Position numbers and translations under genes: made by a program | In this document: positions 63,079-64,000 of the stretch, in pieces | How the letters are laid out: each line of letters starts with the position of its first letter | How positions within the stretch are numbered: the stretch's first letter is position 1 | Source: JBFMFH01 sp964481395 | Lineage (GTDB): Bacteria > Acidobacteriota > Vicinamibacteria > Vicinamibacterales > JAKQTR01 | Length of the DNA stretch: 64,000 nt | Assembly: GCA_964481395.1 (NCBI GenBank) | Contig: CAYZYG010000011.1 | Span: forward strand, 1-64,000 | Direction: 5' to 3' | Notes under the pieces: generated by a model | The model's database searches: none | The model's input: only the letters and a program-made list of their open reading frames with translations | Told to the model about the DNA's origin: nothing

Positions 63079-64000
63079 ATGATCACGCACTCCTCCCGTC
63101 TGCTCGCTGCTGCCTTCGTCTTCGCCGCGCTCGTCGCGGCCCCTCACGCCCGCCCAGCCGACGTCCCGGAGTGGCCGCGCTTCCGGGGCCCCGAGTCCAA
63201 CCCGGTGTCCCAGACCCGGTTGCCCGCCACCTGGTCGAAGACCGAGAACGTCGAGTGGACGGCTGAGATTCCTGGCCTCGGCTGGTCCTCGCCGATCGTG
63301 AGCGGCGGGAAGATCTTCGTCACCGCGGCGGTCAGCGACGGCGACTCCAAGAAGCCGCAGGTCGGCACGGAATACTCGAACGAGTACGTCGCCGAGCTGA
63401 TGAAGCAGGGACTCCCCGAGAAGGAGGTCGAGGCGCGGGTCGTCGCGCGCGACTTCGAGCTGCCGGGCGAGGTGATGCTCCACTACTTCCTGTACTGCCT
63501 CGATCTCCAGTCCGGGAAGCTGCTGTGGAAGCAGGAGTACCACTCGGGNNNNNNNNNNNNNNNNNNNNNNNNNNNNNNNNNNNNNNNNNNNNNNNNNNNN
63601 NNNNNNNNNNNNNNNNNNNNNNNNNNNNNNNNNNNNNNNNNNNNNNNNGCCGGCATGTCCACGTCACCGATCCCGAGCCCGTACGCGTACGGCGGGCTCC
63701 TGCTCGTCAACGGCGGAAAAGGCGGCGGGGTGTTCGGCGTGAAGCCGGGCGCGAGCGGCGACCTCTCGGCCAAGGCCGGTGACGCGCTGAACGATCACGT
63801 CGCGTGGCGGCAGGACCGCGCGGGTACGTATCTCGCCACCCAGGTGGCCTACGACGGGGCCTTCTACTCGCTGACGGAGAACGGCATCCTCAGCCGATCG
63901 GACGCCAAGACGGGCGCCGTGACGTGGCGCGCGCGCATCGAAGGCGGTGTCTCGTTCACCTCGTCGCCCTGGGCCTACGACGGGAAGGTCTTCTGTCTGA
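63079..64000 (+). CDS. PQQ-like beta-propeller protein (partial, cut by window end and gap)
   Basis: Open to the window end and interrupted by a 100-N gap (63549-63648). Signal peptide HSSRLLAAAFVFAALVAAPHA; then DVPEWPRFRGPESNPVSQTR and VEWTAEIPGLGWSSPIVSGG, the start of a PQQ-like WD/beta-propeller family in which repeats contain G-x-W-S-x-P. After the gap: PYAYGGLLLVNGGKGGGVFG and NGILSRSDAKTGAVTWRAR continue the repeats in frame if the gap is a multiple of three. Proteins of this kind are extracytoplasmic, sometimes outer-membrane assembly-like or quinoprotein-like; no PQQ-dehydrogenase catalytic residues are seen. TAAGAT lies 10 bases before ATG 63079. Confidence 0.8.
   Translation, partial: MITHSSRLLAAAFVFAALVAAPHARPADVPEWPRFRGPESNPVSQTRLPATWSKTENVEWTAEIPGLGWSSPIVSGGKIFVTAAVSDGDSKKPQVGTEYSNEYVAELMKQGLPEKEVEARVVARDFELPGEVMLHYFLYCLDLQSGKLLWKQEYHSXXXXXXXXXXXXXXXXXXXXXXXXXXXXXXXXXXAGMSTSPIPSPYAYGGLLLVNGGKGGGVFGVKPGASGDLSAKAGDALNDHVAWRQDRAGTYLATQVAYDGAFYSLTENGILSRSDAKTGAVTWRARIEGGVSFTSSPWAYDGKVFCL
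63549..63648. other. 100-N scaffold gap inside the beta-propeller gene
   Basis: Fixed-length gap of unknown true size. The coding frame matches on both sides for exactly 100 bases, but this may be chance since 100 is a placeholder length. Confidence 0.95.

Overview
The window is about 64 kb of high-GC bacterial DNA in a scaffold with three N gaps (18825-18834, 50182-50281, 63549-63648), so it is probably a metagenome-assembled or draft genome. A large TonB-dependent receptor with an N-terminal carboxypeptidase-regulatory-like domain, CadC-like winged-helix regulators fused to TPRs, secreted M28 and S10 peptidases, monomeric isocitrate dehydrogenase and dispersed GC-rich palindromes fit an Acidobacteriota member, perhaps Vicinamibacteria. 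This placement is inferred from gene style only.

Layout. 1-9.1 kb: a CHAT/TPR protein with a secreted Pro/Gly-rich partner, then minus-strand genes for two secreted peptidases, a TrpB2-type enzyme and an EF-P-family protein. 9.1-12.1 kb: a RecQ remnant, a 5'(3')-deoxyribonucleotidase-like gene, an RRM protein, a Crp/Fnr regulator and two very small genes. 12.2-21 kb: one giant cyclic beta-1,2-glucan synthase gene, broken by a chimeric scaffold join. 21-25.4 kb: a secreted protein, a frameshifted radical-SAM relic, a second Crp/Fnr regulator, an lmo0937-type small membrane protein and a conserved protein of unknown function. Four copies of a CRP-spaced palindrome lie between 12.1 and 23.6 kb, near these small genes. 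25.7-27.9 kb: monomeric isocitrate dehydrogenase.

28-41 kb is the most coherent pathway region. It holds an SDR reductase, a methyltransferase, a serine-palmitoyltransferase-like enzyme, a sugar/polyol-phosphate cytidylyltransferase-like enzyme and a CDP-alcohol phosphatidyltransferase. An LTA-synthase-like sulfatase, a metallophosphoesterase and a DUF3943-like outer-membrane protein follow on the minus strand, then a GNAT-like acyltransferase and a PAP2/AUR1-like membrane enzyme on the plus strand. Together these could make a ceramide backbone and add a phospho-head group.

41-49.5 kb holds the TonB receptor, two paralogous winged-helix membrane regulators (one with TPRs, one without), a 162-bp element with perfect 17-bp terminal inverted repeats, and small secreted proteins. 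49.7-55.6 kb is mixed: a coiled-coil protein, SEC-C protein, glycosyltransferase, alcohol dehydrogenase and a DUF2283/nuclease-like pair. A tRNA-Asn gene at 55.9 kb is followed by a possible defence island: a nucleotidyltransferase, then a tightly packed three-gene operon (unknown protein, P-loop ATPase, and a PD-(D/E)XK nuclease fused to a RuvB-like AAA+ domain), then a membrane methyltransferase and a VapBC pair. The window ends inside a PQQ-type beta-propeller gene.

Several genes have a -10-like hexamer 6-10 bases before the start codon, which suggests that leaderless transcripts are common here.
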